A stretch of DNA of 64,000 nt. Source: Selenihalanaerobacter shriftii (lineage in GTDB: Bacteria > Bacillota > Halanaerobiia > Halobacteroidales > Acetohalobiaceae). Below the pieces are notes generated by a model. It saw only the letters and a list, made by a program, of their open reading frames with translations. It ran no database searches and had not been told where the DNA came from. Of the stretch, positions 1-9,271 are shown piece after piece (the first letter of the stretch is position 1; each line of letters opens with the position of its first letter). The position numbers and the translations under genes were made by a program. The stretch lies in assembly GCF_900167185.1 (NCBI RefSeq), contig NZ_FUWM01000011.1, forward strand, positions 1 to 64,000. Direction: 5' to 3'.

Positions 1-202
1 TATCAGACCAATCTGCGTTTTTAAAAGTAGTTAAACCCTTTTTTATTTCTCGGCTTATTGTTGTCCTATGACAGTTCATTTCTCGGGCTATTTCACTATA
101 ATTTTTATTTTGCTTATTATATAAATGAGCAATAATCTTACGAGCTCCTAGTTTTAAATGTTTCCCTTTTTCTCTTTCTATGATATAATTACTTTGACGC
201 AT
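1..202 (-). CDS. IS30-family transposase, N-terminal fragment (runs off the window)
   Basis: Translating the minus strand from an ATG at 202-200 gives 67 residues without a stop up to the window edge. An AAGGAGG ribosome site lies 8 bases upstream. The protein begins MRQSNYIIEREKGKHLKLGA and then has a helix-turn-helix with IAREMNCHRTTISREIKKG, the N-terminal DNA-binding signature of IS30 transposases, which cut and join the ends of their own element. Only the first part is visible, so whether the element is complete cannot be judged. The start of the element should lie a little right of 202, in the AT-rich stretch to about 280; I could not define its terminal repeat. Confidence 0.8.
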   Translation of the reverse strand, partial: MRQSNYIIEREKGKHLKLGARKIIAHLYNKQNKNYSEIAREMNCHRTTISREIKKGLTTFKNADWSD

Positions 203-382
203 ATTTGTGCCTCCTTAATGTTTAAGTGTGGTTACTTAACATTTTATCAGAGGAACAAGTATGTGTCATTTTTTTATTAGCCCGTGCATTTAATTATACA
301 ATGCACCCCTAATAACTATATCTTTCCTGTATACCTGACTTTATTATGGAGATAGTAAATATTAAATGAGGAGGGAAATTAA

Positions 383-531
383 ATGCAACTAACAAGCAAA
401 GAAAAAAGTTATCTACAAGATGCTAAAAAACATGAGGAAATGTGTGTTAAAAAGAAGAACAACAGCATGCAGAACAGATCTTTAATGCTATGCAACAACG
501 CGGTTGGTATAATCCCGAAAGCAACCAATAA
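383..531 (+). pseudogene. Broken spore-coat protein (CotF family), internal deletion and frameshift
   Basis: After a GAGGAGG ribosome site an ATG at 383 opens a reading frame starting MQLTSKEKSYLQDAKKHEEM, like the N-terminus of short clostridial CotF-type spore coat proteins. Around 455 the frame breaks: the next frame continues with EEQQHAEQIFNAMQQRGWYN and a TAA at 529-531, which matches the family C-terminus. The middle (roughly the second helix) is missing. Read straight on, the first frame would give a 58-residue hybrid ending at 559. This looks like a decayed gene, not a functional short one. It is one of few sporulation traces here. Confidence 0.7.
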
Positions 532-544
532 AACTATATTATTT

Positions 545-582
545 TCAGTGTCAGTGTAATTCCACTCTTACCCTGACACTGA
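545..582. terminator. Hairpin between convergent genes
   Basis: A perfect 10-bp inverted repeat, TCAGTGTCAG at 545-554 and CTGACACTGA at 573-582, with an 18-base loop. It sits between the plus-strand coat pseudogene and the 3' end of the minus-strand membrane protein gene, so it probably ends transcription of one or both. The U-tract is short (TTTCAT) on the plus side. Confidence 0.55.
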
Positions 583-595
583 TTTCATAATAAAT

Positions 596-1108
596 CTATT
601 CTATCGAAATTAGGTTACCAGCTTTGATAGAAAATAAATCTACAAAACTAAAAATAATTATAATTAATAAAAGTTGATTAGTTATAGTTGCTGCTATAAA
701 ACTGACAACAGCTACATCAACACTAGTAATAATCCCTAATTTTATTAAAATAGCCATTTTATCCTCTTCTACATCTCCTACACTCAATCTATCCTCTATA
801 ACCTTTATTCTTTTAAATTTATTATTAACAACGTATGTTTTATTTGGGTCTTTCATAATTATATAGAATAATAAGCTGATTGCTCCTAATAGTAAGACAC
901 TAATTAATTTAGAAATCTCTGTTCCTGCTAAGATGAAAGTTAATCTTCCTAAAAGAGTAGTAATAGTAATTAATATAATAATATATCCAAGTATAATTAA
1001 TAAATTAGAATACTCTATCTCCCCACACTCTTTTTTATATACCAGTCCACTATAAAAGCTATCTATACTAACTAATACAGCTAGTAAAACTAAGGTTCCT
1101 ACTCCCAA
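596..1108 (-). CDS. YtaF/MntP-like integral membrane protein
   Basis: 170 residues, very hydrophobic, about five or six membrane helices. The start LLAVLVSIDSFYSGLVYK resembles the ALSIDSF signature of the MntP/YtaF (DUF204) family, and the second half repeats the pattern (LGIITSVDVAVVSF), as expected for a duplicated three-helix unit. MntP exports manganese; YtaF is a sporulation membrane protein of unknown function. Which of the two it resembles more cannot be settled by eye. The start codon is TTG at 1108-1106, supported by AAAGGAGGT eight bases upstream. It is a monocistron lying between a hairpin (545-582) and the heme operon terminator. Confidence 0.55.
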   Translation of the reverse strand: MGVGTLVLLAVLVSIDSFYSGLVYKKECGEIEYSNLLIILGYIIILITITTLLGRLTFILAGTEISKLISVLLLGAISLLFYIIMKDPNKTYVVNNKFKRIKVIEDRLSVGDVEEDKMAILIKLGIITSVDVAVVSFIAATITNQLLLIIIIFSFVDLFSIKAGNLISIE

Positions 1109-1192
1109 GCTAAGTACCTCCTTTATAGGTCTTTATCTCATTATCTATAATATGATACTAATAGGAAAAGTGTGTTTCATTGCTTGGGAAAT

Positions 1193-1228
1193 GAAAAAAG
1201 TAGCAGAACAATAATAGCCCTGCTACTT
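1193..1228 (-). terminator. Rho-independent terminator of the heme operon
   Basis: On the minus strand a 9-bp stem AAGTAGCAG/CTGCTACTT with a 13-base loop is followed directly by TTTTTT. It lies six bases after the hemL stop codon and closes the operon that starts at hemA. Confidence 0.9.
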
Positions 1229-1233
1229 AAATT

Positions 1234-2535
1234 TTATAAATTTTCTTTTACTGCCTTTAAAGCATTATAATTAGCTTCAATAGTCTTTTGAATATCCTTA
1301 TCAGTATGAGCTAAGGACATGAATGCTGCTTCAAATTGTGAACATCCCAAGTAAATACCTTGCTCTAACATTTTTCTAAAATAAATAGCAAATGAATCAG
1401 TATCACATTCTTGGGCAGTAGCATAATCTACTACTGGATTTTCATTAAAGAAGAGACTAAACATAGCTCCTTCTCTGGATTGATAACAATTAAGTCCTAA
1501 CTTCTCTAAATTATCTTTAATTCCTTCATTCAACTTAGCTGACTTTTCTTCTAACTGTTCATAAACTCCTGGTTCTCCTAAAAGTTTTAAAGTTTCGATC
1601 CCTGCTGTCATAGCTAATGGATTCCCAGATAAAGTTCCAGCTTGATAGACTGGACCATCTGGCGCAATATGATTCATGATTTCTTCTTTTCCTCCATAAG
1701 CACCTACTGGCAATCCTCCGCCAATTATTTTACCTAGACAGGTTAAGTCAGGTGTTACTCCATACTTCTCTTGTACACCGCCGTAAGCCACTCTAAAACC
1801 GGTCATTACTTCATCAAAGATTAATAGCGACTCATATTCATTGGTAACCTTTCTTAAACCTTCTAAATATCCTTTTTTAGGTCTAATAACTCCCATATTA
1901 CCGGTTACTGGTTCCAAAATAATTGCTGCAATATCGTCACCATATTTGTCAAAAATATCTTTAACTGCATCTAAATCATTATAAGGTGCAGCTATAGTCT
2001 CCTTAGCAATCTTCTCCGGAACACCAGGACTACCTGGAATCCCTAGAGTTGTCACTCCAGAACCTGCATTAATTAATAAGCTATCTCCATGCCCATGATA
2101 GCAACCAGTCAATTTTATAATTTTATCTTTACCAGTATATCCTCTTGCTAACCTTAAAGCACTCATAGTAGCTTCAGTACCGGAATTGACCATTCTTACT
2201 TTTTCAATTGACGGCACAGCTTCTACTACTAATTTAGCCATTTCAGTCTCTAATGTAGTTGGTGTCCCAAAACTAGAACCTTTAGCCACCGCTCCTTGTA
2301 TAGCTTCTGTTACTTTAGGATGAGAGTGACCTACAATCATCGGTCCCCAAGAACCTACATAATCAATATACTCATTCCCATCGGCATCATACATTTTAGA
2401 ACCTTCAGCTTCTTCAATGAAAAGCGGTTCAGCCCCTACCGAACTAAAAGCACGTACTGGGCTATTAACTCCACCAGGAATTACTTCTTTTGCTTCCTGA
2501 AATAATTCATTTGATTTCTTTCTGTCTAAACTCAT
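1234..2535 (-). CDS. hemL: Glutamate-1-semialdehyde 2,1-aminomutase
   Basis: 433 residues, the usual length for HemL. This PLP enzyme turns glutamate-1-semialdehyde into 5-aminolevulinate, the second step of the C5 route. Visible motifs are [11 protein letters not shown] near the N-terminus, NSGTEA at 117-122, the PLP-phosphate region HGHGD (147-151), FDEVMTGFR (240-248), and the PLP lysine K269 in [17 protein letters not shown]. It is the last gene of the heme operon, although it catalyses an early step; its partner HemA is the first gene, so the pathway brackets its own operon. A 49-base gap separates it from ahbB, and a terminator follows. Confidence 0.97.
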   Translation of the reverse strand: MSLDRKKSNELFQEAKEVIPGGVNSPVRAFSSVGAEPLFIEEAEGSKMYDADGNEYIDYVGSWGPMIVGHSHPKVTEAIQGAVAKGSSFGTPTTLETEMAKLVVEAVPSIEKVRMVNSGTEATMSALRLARGYTGKDKIIKLTGCYHGHGDSLLINAGSGVTTLGIPGSPGVPEKIAKETIAAPYNDLDAVKDIFDKYGDDIAAIILEPVTGNMGVIRPKKGYLEGLRKVTNEYESLLIFDEVMTGFRVAYGGVQEKYGVTPDLTCLGKIIGGGLPVGAYGGKEEIMNHIAPDGPVYQAGTLSGNPLAMTAGIETLKLLGEPGVYEQLEEKSAKLNEGIKDNLEKLGLNCYQSREGAMFSLFFNENPVVDYATAQECDTDSFAIYFRKMLEQGIYLGCSQFEAAFMSLAHTDKDIQKTIEANYNALKAVKENL

Positions 2536-2584
2536 AATTTATGTAATCTTCACCTCCAAAAGTTATTAATAACAACTTATTTAA

Positions 2585-3079
2585 TTATTCTTCCTCACGA
2601 AAGTATTTCATACTCACTTTCTTTAATTGCTCAGTGCTATATAAAATAGTATATTCTTCAATTCCTGTCTTTTTAGAAATATCTTTTGCTACTCTTTCTA
2701 CATCTTCTTTACTTCGACCATGAATCATACTAAATAAACTATAAGGCCAATCAGGATAAGTTGGCCTCTCATAAACATGGCTAATTTCATCATAAGTCGC
2801 CATTAATTTACCTATTTCTTCTCGCTTTTCTTCTGGTATTATCCAAGCACCCATACCATTAAAGGAATAACCTGATTCACGATGGTGAAGAATGACCCCC
2901 ATGCGACGCAATTTACCTTCTTCATCTAATCTATTTAATCTAGTTAAGAGTTCATCCTCTGTTATTCCTATCTTCTCTGCAATTTTTCTATATGGTCTTG
3001 CTTCTAATGATAAATCTTCTTGAACTTCTCTAATAATTGCTTTATCTATTTTATCTATTTCATCAATTTCAACAGGCAT
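2585..3079 (-). CDS. ahbB: Siroheme decarboxylase, AhbB subunit
   Basis: 164 residues of the AsnC/Lrp-like fold used by the AhbA/AhbB (NirD/L/G/H) family. With AhbA it removes the two acetate carboxyls of siroheme at C12 and C18 to give 12,18-didecarboxysiroheme. An N-terminal winged-helix (to about residue 65) is followed by the catalytic half with ERPTYPDWPYSLFSMIHG, typical of the B subunit, and a C-terminal KVSMKYF. The start ATG overlaps the ahbA stop in a TAATG arrangement, implying translational coupling and equal amounts of the two subunits. Assignment to B and not A rests on the WPYSLFSMIHG motif. Confidence 0.9.
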   Translation of the reverse strand: MPVEIDEIDKIDKAIIREVQEDLSLEARPYRKIAEKIGITEDELLTRLNRLDEEGKLRRMGVILHHRESGYSFNGMGAWIIPEEKREEIGKLMATYDEISHVYERPTYPDWPYSLFSMIHGRSKEDVERVAKDISKKTGIEEYTILYSTEQLKKVSMKYFREEE

Positions 3080-3573
3080 TATGAAACCTCCTTTTCTGAT
3101 TGATCCTCTTTCATATTAAGATTAACACCTAATTTAAAGAATCGAGTTGCAGGCAAATTTCTTAAGGTTTTAATCCCTGTTAAATCTGAAATTTCATTAA
3201 ATTGCTTTTCTAATTCTTCCTCAGAAGGAGCAATTAAAGTAAACCAGAGATTAAATTTATGGTTTCTACGATAATTGTGAGTTACACCGTGATACTCATT
3301 AATCATCTCAGCTACATCATAATATTTATCTTCTTCTACTTTAGCAGCTACTAAAGTACTGACATATCCTAATTTTTTTGAACTGAAGATTCCACCTAAT
3401 CTTCTAATGTATCCTGTCTCTTTTAAATTCTTTAATCTTTCAATTACTTCTTCACCACTGATATCTAATCTGCTACCAATCTCTTCGTAAGGATTAGCTA
3501 TTAATGGAAAGTTGCGTTGAGTAATATTTAGTAATTCTTTATCTATTTGGTCTAGTTCTTTTTTCATGCACAT
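3079..3573 (-). CDS. ahbA: Siroheme decarboxylase, AhbA subunit
   Basis: 164 residues, paralogous to ahbB downstream. N-terminal winged-helix about 8-65, then the ferredoxin-like half with THNYRRNHKFNLWFTLIAPS and the C-terminal LPATRFFKLGVNL, which are AhbA/NirD signatures. It works as a heterodimer or higher oligomer with AhbB on siroheme in the cytosol. It overlaps ahbD by 10 bases at its start and ahbB by one base at its end. The DNA-binding-like fold is a family feature; there is no reason to call it a transcription regulator here because both partners lie inside a complete heme operon. Confidence 0.9.
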   Translation of the reverse strand: MCMKKELDQIDKELLNITQRNFPLIANPYEEIGSRLDISGEEVIERLKNLKETGYIRRLGGIFSSKKLGYVSTLVAAKVEEDKYYDVAEMINEYHGVTHNYRRNHKFNLWFTLIAPSEEELEKQFNEISDLTGIKTLRNLPATRFFKLGVNLNMKEDQSEKEVS

Positions 3574-4559
3574 CCACCTCTATGACACCAAGGTTCTCCG
3601 GCCATATAATCACCATCTGAATAGTAATAGGCTCTAGCTCTACAGCCGCCACAGATATCAGTATGTCCACAGCTTCCACAACTACCACTATAATCCATAG
3701 TCCTTAATTCATTAAAGATTTCAGCATCCTCCCAAATTTCATCAAAAGGAGTATCTTTGACATTCCCTACTTCTACTGGAAGATAAGGACAGATATGAAC
3801 CTCTCCGTTAGGTAGAATACAACAATAATCTGTACCTGCTAAACAACCACGAGTAAATCGCATGTCCATATCTTTTTCTTTAGCTGCTGGCATAAACTGC
3901 GGGGCACAAGTCGGCTTTAATTCAATATCGACTTCCTGCTGCTTTTCTAAAATCCGATCAATCATATTATGGTAACGTTTAGCTCTAACCGAATCCCTTT
4001 CGATTTCCTTTCCTCTTCCAGTTGGCACTAAGAAGAAAGGATGATGAGCTTTAACACCTAAATCTATTACAAAATCAGTAATCTCTTCAAATTCATCATA
4101 ATTAACATCGGTAATAGTAGTATTAATCTGCACTGAAATTCCTACTTCAATACAATTCTTAATTCCTTCTACTGCTTTTTCCCAAGCACCCTCAAATTGT
4201 CTAAATTCATCATGTATTTTAGGATCAACACTGTCAAGACTAATCCCCATACCGGCAGTTCCAGCATTTTTTAATTTCTTAGCAACCTCTTTAGTAATAT
4301 ACATTCCATTAGAACCAAATACAGGCCGCATTCCTAAACTAGCAGCATGTTCAACTAATTCATAAATATCATCCCGTAATAAAGGCTCCCCACCACTAAA
4401 AATCATAATTTTAAAACCAGCTTTAGCAATCTCATCTAACATTTTCTTACCTTCTTCAGTAGTTAATTCATCATTTTGTTTTGCTTCAGGTCCTGATTCT
4501 CTATAACAATGTTTACAGTATAAATTACATTCTTTAGTAGTATTCCAAGAAATAATCAT
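3564..4559 (-). CDS. ahbD: AhbD heme synthase (radical SAM, Fe-coproporphyrin III decarboxylase)
   Basis: 331 residues. It oxidatively decarboxylates the two propionates of Fe-coproporphyrin III to the vinyl groups of heme b, the last step of the siroheme-dependent pathway. The radical SAM cluster motif is C11-x3-C15-x2-C18 (CNLYCKHC), followed by FSGGEPLLRDD. The C-terminus is a cysteine-rich SPASM region (CILPNGEVHICPY, CGSCGHTDICGGCRARA, WCHRGGC) for auxiliary cluster(s). It is distinguished from AhbC by its N-terminus starting directly at the radical SAM barrel and by the C-terminal CHRGG. It starts 4 bases after hemB and overlaps ahbA. Confidence 0.9.
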   Translation of the reverse strand: MIISWNTTKECNLYCKHCYRESGPEAKQNDELTTEEGKKMLDEIAKAGFKIMIFSGGEPLLRDDIYELVEHAASLGMRPVFGSNGMYITKEVAKKLKNAGTAGMGISLDSVDPKIHDEFRQFEGAWEKAVEGIKNCIEVGISVQINTTITDVNYDEFEEITDFVIDLGVKAHHPFFLVPTGRGKEIERDSVRAKRYHNMIDRILEKQQEVDIELKPTCAPQFMPAAKEKDMDMRFTRGCLAGTDYCCILPNGEVHICPYLPVEVGNVKDTPFDEIWEDAEIFNELRTMDYSGSCGSCGHTDICGGCRARAYYYSDGDYMAGEPWCHRGGCA

Positions 4560-4563
4560 TATC

Positions 4564-5550
4564 TTATTCCTCCCTTAACCATTCTGCTACATCTTTAGCA
4601 AAATAAGTCAGAATTAAATCTGTTCCAGCCCGCTTCATACTTAACAACATCTCTAAAACTATTTCTTTTTCATTAACCCAACCTTTTTCGGTTGCTGCTT
4701 TAATTAATGAAAATTCACCACTAACATTATAAGCTGCTACTGGATAATTAAATTCTTCTTTAATCTCTTTAATAATATCTAAATATGATAAAGCAGGTTT
4801 AACCATTACAATATCTGCACCTTCTTCTATATCCAAGGCAGTCTCTTTTATAGCTTCTCTACTATTTGCTGGATCCATTTGATAAGAACGACGGTCACCT
4901 TCCTGTGGAGCAGAATGGGCTGCATCTCTAAATGGTCCATAAAAACTAGAAGCATATTTAGCTGAATAAGCCATAATTGATACATCTTCAAATCCATTCT
5001 CATCTAATCCCTGACGAATAGCTCCTACTCTGCCATCCATCATATCAGAAGGAGCTACCATATCAGCACCTGCTCTAGCGTGAGAGACTGCTGTCTGTGC
5101 TAATAATTCTAATGTTGGATCATTCTTGACTTTCCCATCTTCTAATATACCACAATGACCATGATCTGTGTATTGACAGAGACATACATCAGTGATAACT
5201 AATAATTCTGGGTACTTTTCTTTAATCTTTTGACAAGCCTGCTGTACTATTCCTTCTTCAGCCCAAGCATTAGAACCTTGAGGATCTTTTGATTCAGGAA
5301 TTCCAAATAAAATTACAGCTTTAATCCCTAAATCAACTAACTCCTCTATCTCATCCATAACTAAATCTAAAGACCAATGATAATTACCTGGCATTGATGG
5401 AATTTCTTCTTTAATTCCTTCTCCATGTACTACAAATAGCGGATAGATTAAATCATCAACACTCAGCTGTGATTCCTTAACTAAATCTCGAATATTACTA
5501 TTTCTTATTCTTCGTGGTCTTTTAATTAAATCTGGGAACATACTTTTCAC
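4564..5550 (-). CDS. hemB: Porphobilinogen synthase (delta-aminolevulinate dehydratase)
   Basis: 328 residues, full length. Condenses two 5-aminolevulinate molecules to porphobilinogen. The two Schiff-base lysines are K198 (AYSAKYAS) and K251 ([12 protein letters not shown]). The metal site has three cysteines, C123, C125 and C133 ([14 protein letters not shown]), so this is the zinc-dependent type and not the magnesium/aspartate type. It lies between ahbC and ahbD in the operon, with a 53-base gap upstream and 4 bases downstream. Start ATG at 5550 places the usual RPRRIR segment at residues 11-16. Confidence 0.97.
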   Translation of the reverse strand: MKSMFPDLIKRPRRIRNSNIRDLVKESQLSVDDLIYPLFVVHGEGIKEEIPSMPGNYHWSLDLVMDEIEELVDLGIKAVILFGIPESKDPQGSNAWAEEGIVQQACQKIKEKYPELLVITDVCLCQYTDHGHCGILEDGKVKNDPTLELLAQTAVSHARAGADMVAPSDMMDGRVGAIRQGLDENGFEDVSIMAYSAKYASSFYGPFRDAAHSAPQEGDRRSYQMDPANSREAIKETALDIEEGADIVMVKPALSYLDIIKEIKEEFNYPVAAYNVSGEFSLIKAATEKGWVNEKEIVLEMLLSMKRAGTDLILTYFAKDVAEWLREE

Positions 5551-5603
5551 ACTCCTCTGTTACTGATCATCACTTACAAATTATAGCTTACGTCTACAAC
5601 TTA

Positions 5604-6782
5604 TTATTCTAAACCAATCTCTTCATCGGTTAAATAACAAGCAGGATCTTCATGCCAAAAGTCATCATGTATTGCTTCAGCTCTTGATCTAAAGTTACCA
5701 TTACATACTTCCAACCACTTACATTTAGCACAACGTCCTTTTAATAATGGCTTCCTATCCTTTAAACCTGCTAAGATTTCATTCTTAGAAGTGTCAGTCC
5801 AAATTTCACTAAATTTACGTTCACGAACATTACCAAAAGTATGGTTTTGAGTAAATTGATCAGGATGTACATCCCCAATCCAATTTACATTAGCAATCGC
5901 AATCCCTGTTCTATTTCCACCGTTTCTACTCAATAGCTCCCAAACTTCTTCTGCTTTTTCAGGATATTCTTCCTTCATTCTTAAATATAAATAAATTCCG
6001 TCAGCATGGTTGTCTACAGTTAAAATTTCTTTGTCCAAACCTCGATCTAAAAAGTCCATAGTCCTATCGATAATTAGATCCATTACTTTTCTAGACTCTT
6101 CTAAAGAAATATCTTCCTTAACCATTTCACTTCCACGACCAGAATAAACTAAATGATAGAAACAAGCCCGAGGAATATTCTCTTCTTCAATTAAATCAAA
6201 AATATCATTTAAATCCTTATAATTATGACGATTAATAGTAAATCTTAAGCCTACTCTTTGGTCAATCTCTAAACAATTATGCATTCCTTCTAAAGCTTTA
6301 TCAAAAGCTCCATCTTTACCTCTAAATTTATCATTTGTTTCTGGCATTCCATCAAGACTAATACCAACATAACCTACTCCTATATTTTTAAGTCTTTGAG
6401 CAACTTCTTTAGTAATCAATGTTCCATTAGTAGAGATAGTAGGTCTAATTCCTTTCTCAGCAGTATACTCTGCTAATTCGAAAATATCATCACGAATTAA
6501 TGGTTCCCCACCAGAAAATAATAATACTGGTACATTAAAATCTGCTAAGTCATCAATAAATTTCTTAGCTTCTTTAGTTGTTAACTCACCATCATATTGT
6601 TGATAATCTGAATCTGAATAACAGTGGGTACAACTTAAATTACAAGTTCTAGTCATATTCCAGACCACAATCGGACCGCTTCCTTCTCTAGTACCATGTT
6701 TTTGCCCTTTTGACTTACGGCTATATCTTAATTTATCACCGTATTGTTTTGCGCCACCTAATAGTTTTGAAACACCAATCAT
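5604..6782 (-). CDS. ahbC: AhbC 12,18-didecarboxysiroheme deacetylase (radical SAM)
   Basis: 392 residues. Removes the two acetate side chains of didecarboxysiroheme to give Fe-coproporphyrin III. The N-terminus MIGVSKLLGG is the AhbC lead-in (MI-SKL-G) and is absent from AhbD. Radical SAM cysteines are C47, C51 and C54 (CNLSCTHC), then FSGGEPLIRDD. The C-terminal SPASM part contains GRCAKCKWLEVCNGN and a final cysteine at DPACYL. It sits 34 bases after cobA/hemD and 53 before hemB. Together with ahbA, ahbB and ahbD it makes the alternative heme route complete from siroheme onward. Confidence 0.92.
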   Translation of the reverse strand: MIGVSKLLGGAKQYGDKLRYSRKSKGQKHGTREGSGPIVVWNMTRTCNLSCTHCYSDSDYQQYDGELTTKEAKKFIDDLADFNVPVLLFSGGEPLIRDDIFELAEYTAEKGIRPTISTNGTLITKEVAQRLKNIGVGYVGISLDGMPETNDKFRGKDGAFDKALEGMHNCLEIDQRVGLRFTINRHNYKDLNDIFDLIEEENIPRACFYHLVYSGRGSEMVKEDISLEESRKVMDLIIDRTMDFLDRGLDKEILTVDNHADGIYLYLRMKEEYPEKAEEVWELLSRNGGNRTGIAIANVNWIGDVHPDQFTQNHTFGNVRERKFSEIWTDTSKNEILAGLKDRKPLLKGRCAKCKWLEVCNGNFRSRAEAIHDDFWHEDPACYLTDEEIGLE

Positions 6783-6815
6783 AATTTATCCCACCTTTAT
6801 TAATTTTAAATAAAT

Positions 6816-8327
6816 TTATTTTACATACTTTAACAAAGCATCTACCAGACCATCTATCGTATATTCTTCAGCAATTATATCTACATCTAATCCTAAATCT
6901 CCAGCAGTATCTGCAGTAATAGGACCAATACAAGCAATAGTTACGTCAGCCAATAATTCTTCATGATCACGATCACCTAACATTTTAACAAAATTTCTAA
7001 CTGTAGATGAACTAGTAAAAGTTATAATATCTACTTCTTCTTCATTTATTAATTTTAATGCTTCCTTATTACCTTCACCCGTAATAGTTTTATAAGCTAC
7101 TACATTATCAACTTTAGCACCTTTTTCTTTTAATCCTGCTGGCAATGCATCCCGAGCAATATTTGCTCTTGGTAGTAAGAATTTCTGGTTAGAAAGATCT
7201 TCATCTAAACCTTCTACAATAGACTCAGCTACATATTTTTCTGGAACATAATCTACTTTCAATCCGGATTTTTCTAGTTCTTCAGCAGTCTTTGAACCAA
7301 TGGCACAGATTTTAGCATTACCAAATGCCCGTACATCTTTATTTAACTCTTTTAATCTGTTTATAACTCCTTTAACTCCATTAACACTAGTAAAGACCAC
7401 CCAATCATACTCATCAGCTTTTAATAACTTTTTATCCAATGATTTAAAATCTTCTGGAGGAACAATTTTAATCGCTGGACATTCTACTGGATCCGCTCCT
7501 AATTCGTATAATTTCTTAGAAAGCCTACTAGCTTGTTTTCTAGATCTAGTTACTAAGATCCGCTTACCGAATAAATCTTTATTATCAAACCATTGTAATC
7601 TCTCTCTTAATTCAACCACATCACCAACTAAAGTAATAGCAGGCGGCTTTAATTCTGCTTCCTTTACTTTTTTCACTATAGTATTCAAATTACCAACTAC
7701 TGTCTCTTGTTCTGGTCTAGTCCCCCAACGAATTAAAGCTACTGAAGTTTCAGGATCACGCCCATGCTTCTTTAACTGCTTAACAATATTAGGTAAGTTT
7801 CCAACTCCCATTAAGAAAACAATTGTTCCTGTAGCAGTAGATAACTTTTCCCAATCAATATTTGATTCATCTTTAGTAGGATCTTCATGACCGGTTACAA
7901 AAGCTACTGACGAATTAAAATCTCGATGTGTTAGAGGAATTCCTGCATAAGCTGGAACAGCTATTGGAGAAGTAATTCCTGGTACAATTTCAAATTCAAC
8001 TCCATGCTCTCGTAAATATTCTGCTTCTTCTCCTCCTCGACCAAAGATAAAAGGATCTCCCCCCTTAAGTCTCGTGATGACTTTTCCTTCTTTAGCCTTT
8101 TGAACTATTATATCATTAATCTTTCCTTGAGAATATGTATGATCTCCAGCCTTCTTACCTACATAGATTAACTCTACTTCTTCAGATGCTTCAGTTAATA
8201 ATTGAGGGTTAGCTAAATAATCATAAATTAATACATCAGCATCTTTGATTGCTTCTAACCCTTTGACCGTAATTAACTTTGGATCTCCTGGGCCTGCACC
8301 AACTAAAAAGACTTTTCCCTTCTTCAT
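6816..8327 (-). CDS. cobA-hemD: Fused uroporphyrinogen-III C-methyltransferase / uroporphyrinogen-III synthase
   Basis: 503 residues in two domains. Residues 1 to about 245 are the SAM-dependent methyltransferase (VFLVGAGPGDPKLIT at the start, RLKGGDPFIFGRGGEEAEYL in the middle) that makes precorrin-2. Residues about 250-503 are the HemD cyclase (ILVTRSRKQASRLSKKL, ITFTSSSTVRNFVKML) that closes hydroxymethylbilane to uroporphyrinogen III. The order is CobA then HemD, the common clostridial fusion. Fusing the branch-point synthase to the methyltransferase channels uroporphyrinogen III toward siroheme, which fits the absence of hemE. Start and hemC stop share one base. Confidence 0.95.
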   Translation of the reverse strand: MKKGKVFLVGAGPGDPKLITVKGLEAIKDADVLIYDYLANPQLLTEASEEVELIYVGKKAGDHTYSQGKINDIIVQKAKEGKVITRLKGGDPFIFGRGGEEAEYLREHGVEFEIVPGITSPIAVPAYAGIPLTHRDFNSSVAFVTGHEDPTKDESNIDWEKLSTATGTIVFLMGVGNLPNIVKQLKKHGRDPETSVALIRWGTRPEQETVVGNLNTIVKKVKEAELKPPAITLVGDVVELRERLQWFDNKDLFGKRILVTRSRKQASRLSKKLYELGADPVECPAIKIVPPEDFKSLDKKLLKADEYDWVVFTSVNGVKGVINRLKELNKDVRAFGNAKICAIGSKTAEELEKSGLKVDYVPEKYVAESIVEGLDEDLSNQKFLLPRANIARDALPAGLKEKGAKVDNVVAYKTITGEGNKEALKLINEEEVDIITFTSSSTVRNFVKMLGDRDHEELLADVTIACIGPITADTAGDLGLDVDIIAEEYTIDGLVDALLKYVK

Positions 8328-9271
8328 TATTTATCAGTCTCCTGTCTTGCTTTTTTTAATATTTGATGAGCACCTTTCTTAGCTAAATCTTTAGCTAATT
8401 TAACCCCTAGATCACTTGCTTCATCCACAATACCTGAAATCGTTGCCTGTAAGGTTTCTTTACCATCTAAAGTTGCTACCATTCCTTCTAAATTGATGTT
8501 ATCTCCTTCAACTTTAGCTAAAGCACCAATAGGAACTTGACAGTCACCTTCTAAATATTCTAGAAAAGCTCTTTCTGCTTCTAAACGATACTTGGTTTCT
8601 TGATCATCAATCCTTGAAACAATCTCTTTAATCTTTTCATCATCTTCTCTAGTTTCAATAGCCAACGCACCTTGTCCAGCAGCTGGTAAAATCACATCAG
8701 GTTCTAAATATTGAGTAATCTTATCTTCCCAGCCCATTCTAATTAAACCAGCAGCAGCTAAAACAATGGCATCTAAATTTAATTCTTCATCCTGTAATTT
8801 CTTTATTCTAGTATCTATATTACCTCTAATTGGAACTATATCTAAATCAGAACGATAACTTAACAATTGAGAAGTTCGGCGCAAACTACCTGTTCCAATT
8901 CTAGCCCCTTTAGGTAACTCATCAATTAACAAATTATTATTAGAAATTAAAACATCACGAGGATTTACCCGCTTAGGAATAGCTGTAATTTCTAAATTAT
9001 TTGGTAATTCTGCTGGCATATCCTTCATGCTATGTATTGCCAAATCTATTTTAGACTCCAAAAGTGAAACTTCTAATTCTTTAATGAATAAGCCTTTACC
9101 ACCTACTTGAGCTAAAGGCTTATCTAAAATTTTATCACCTTTAGTTACAATCTTTTTTAATTCAAATTCATATTCAGCCCAAGCATCAGCTAACATATCT
9201 GCTACTAATTGTGTCTGACCAACAGCCAGTTGGCTTTTTCTAGTTCCAATAATTACTTTATTATTCTTCAT
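8327..9271 (-). CDS. hemC: Hydroxymethylbilane synthase (porphobilinogen deaminase)
   Basis: 314 residues, normal size. Joins four porphobilinogens to the linear tetrapyrrole. It starts with VIIGTRKSQLAVGQTQLVAD and has HSMKDMP (80-86), the arginine-rich substrate loop GTGSLRRTSQL, and the cysteine that carries the dipyrromethane cofactor, C244 in EGDCQVPIGA. It overlaps sirC by 11 bases at its start and cobA-hemD by one base at its end, so the three are translationally coupled. Confidence 0.97.
   Translation of the reverse strand: MKNNKVIIGTRKSQLAVGQTQLVADMLADAWAEYEFELKKIVTKGDKILDKPLAQVGGKGLFIKELEVSLLESKIDLAIHSMKDMPAELPNNLEITAIPKRVNPRDVLISNNNLLIDELPKGARIGTGSLRRTSQLLSYRSDLDIVPIRGNIDTRIKKLQDEELNLDAIVLAAAGLIRMGWEDKITQYLEPDVILPAAGQGALAIETREDDEKIKEIVSRIDDQETKYRLEAERAFLEYLEGDCQVPIGALAKVEGDNINLEGMVATLDGKETLQATISGIVDEASDLGVKLAKDLAKKGAHQILKKARQETDK

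Noticed and set aside
3079-3573. AhbA/AhbB as Lrp/AsnC transcription regulators
   Set aside because: The fold is shared, but the decarboxylase motifs and the operon with ahbC, ahbD, hemB and hemL show they are siroheme decarboxylase subunits.
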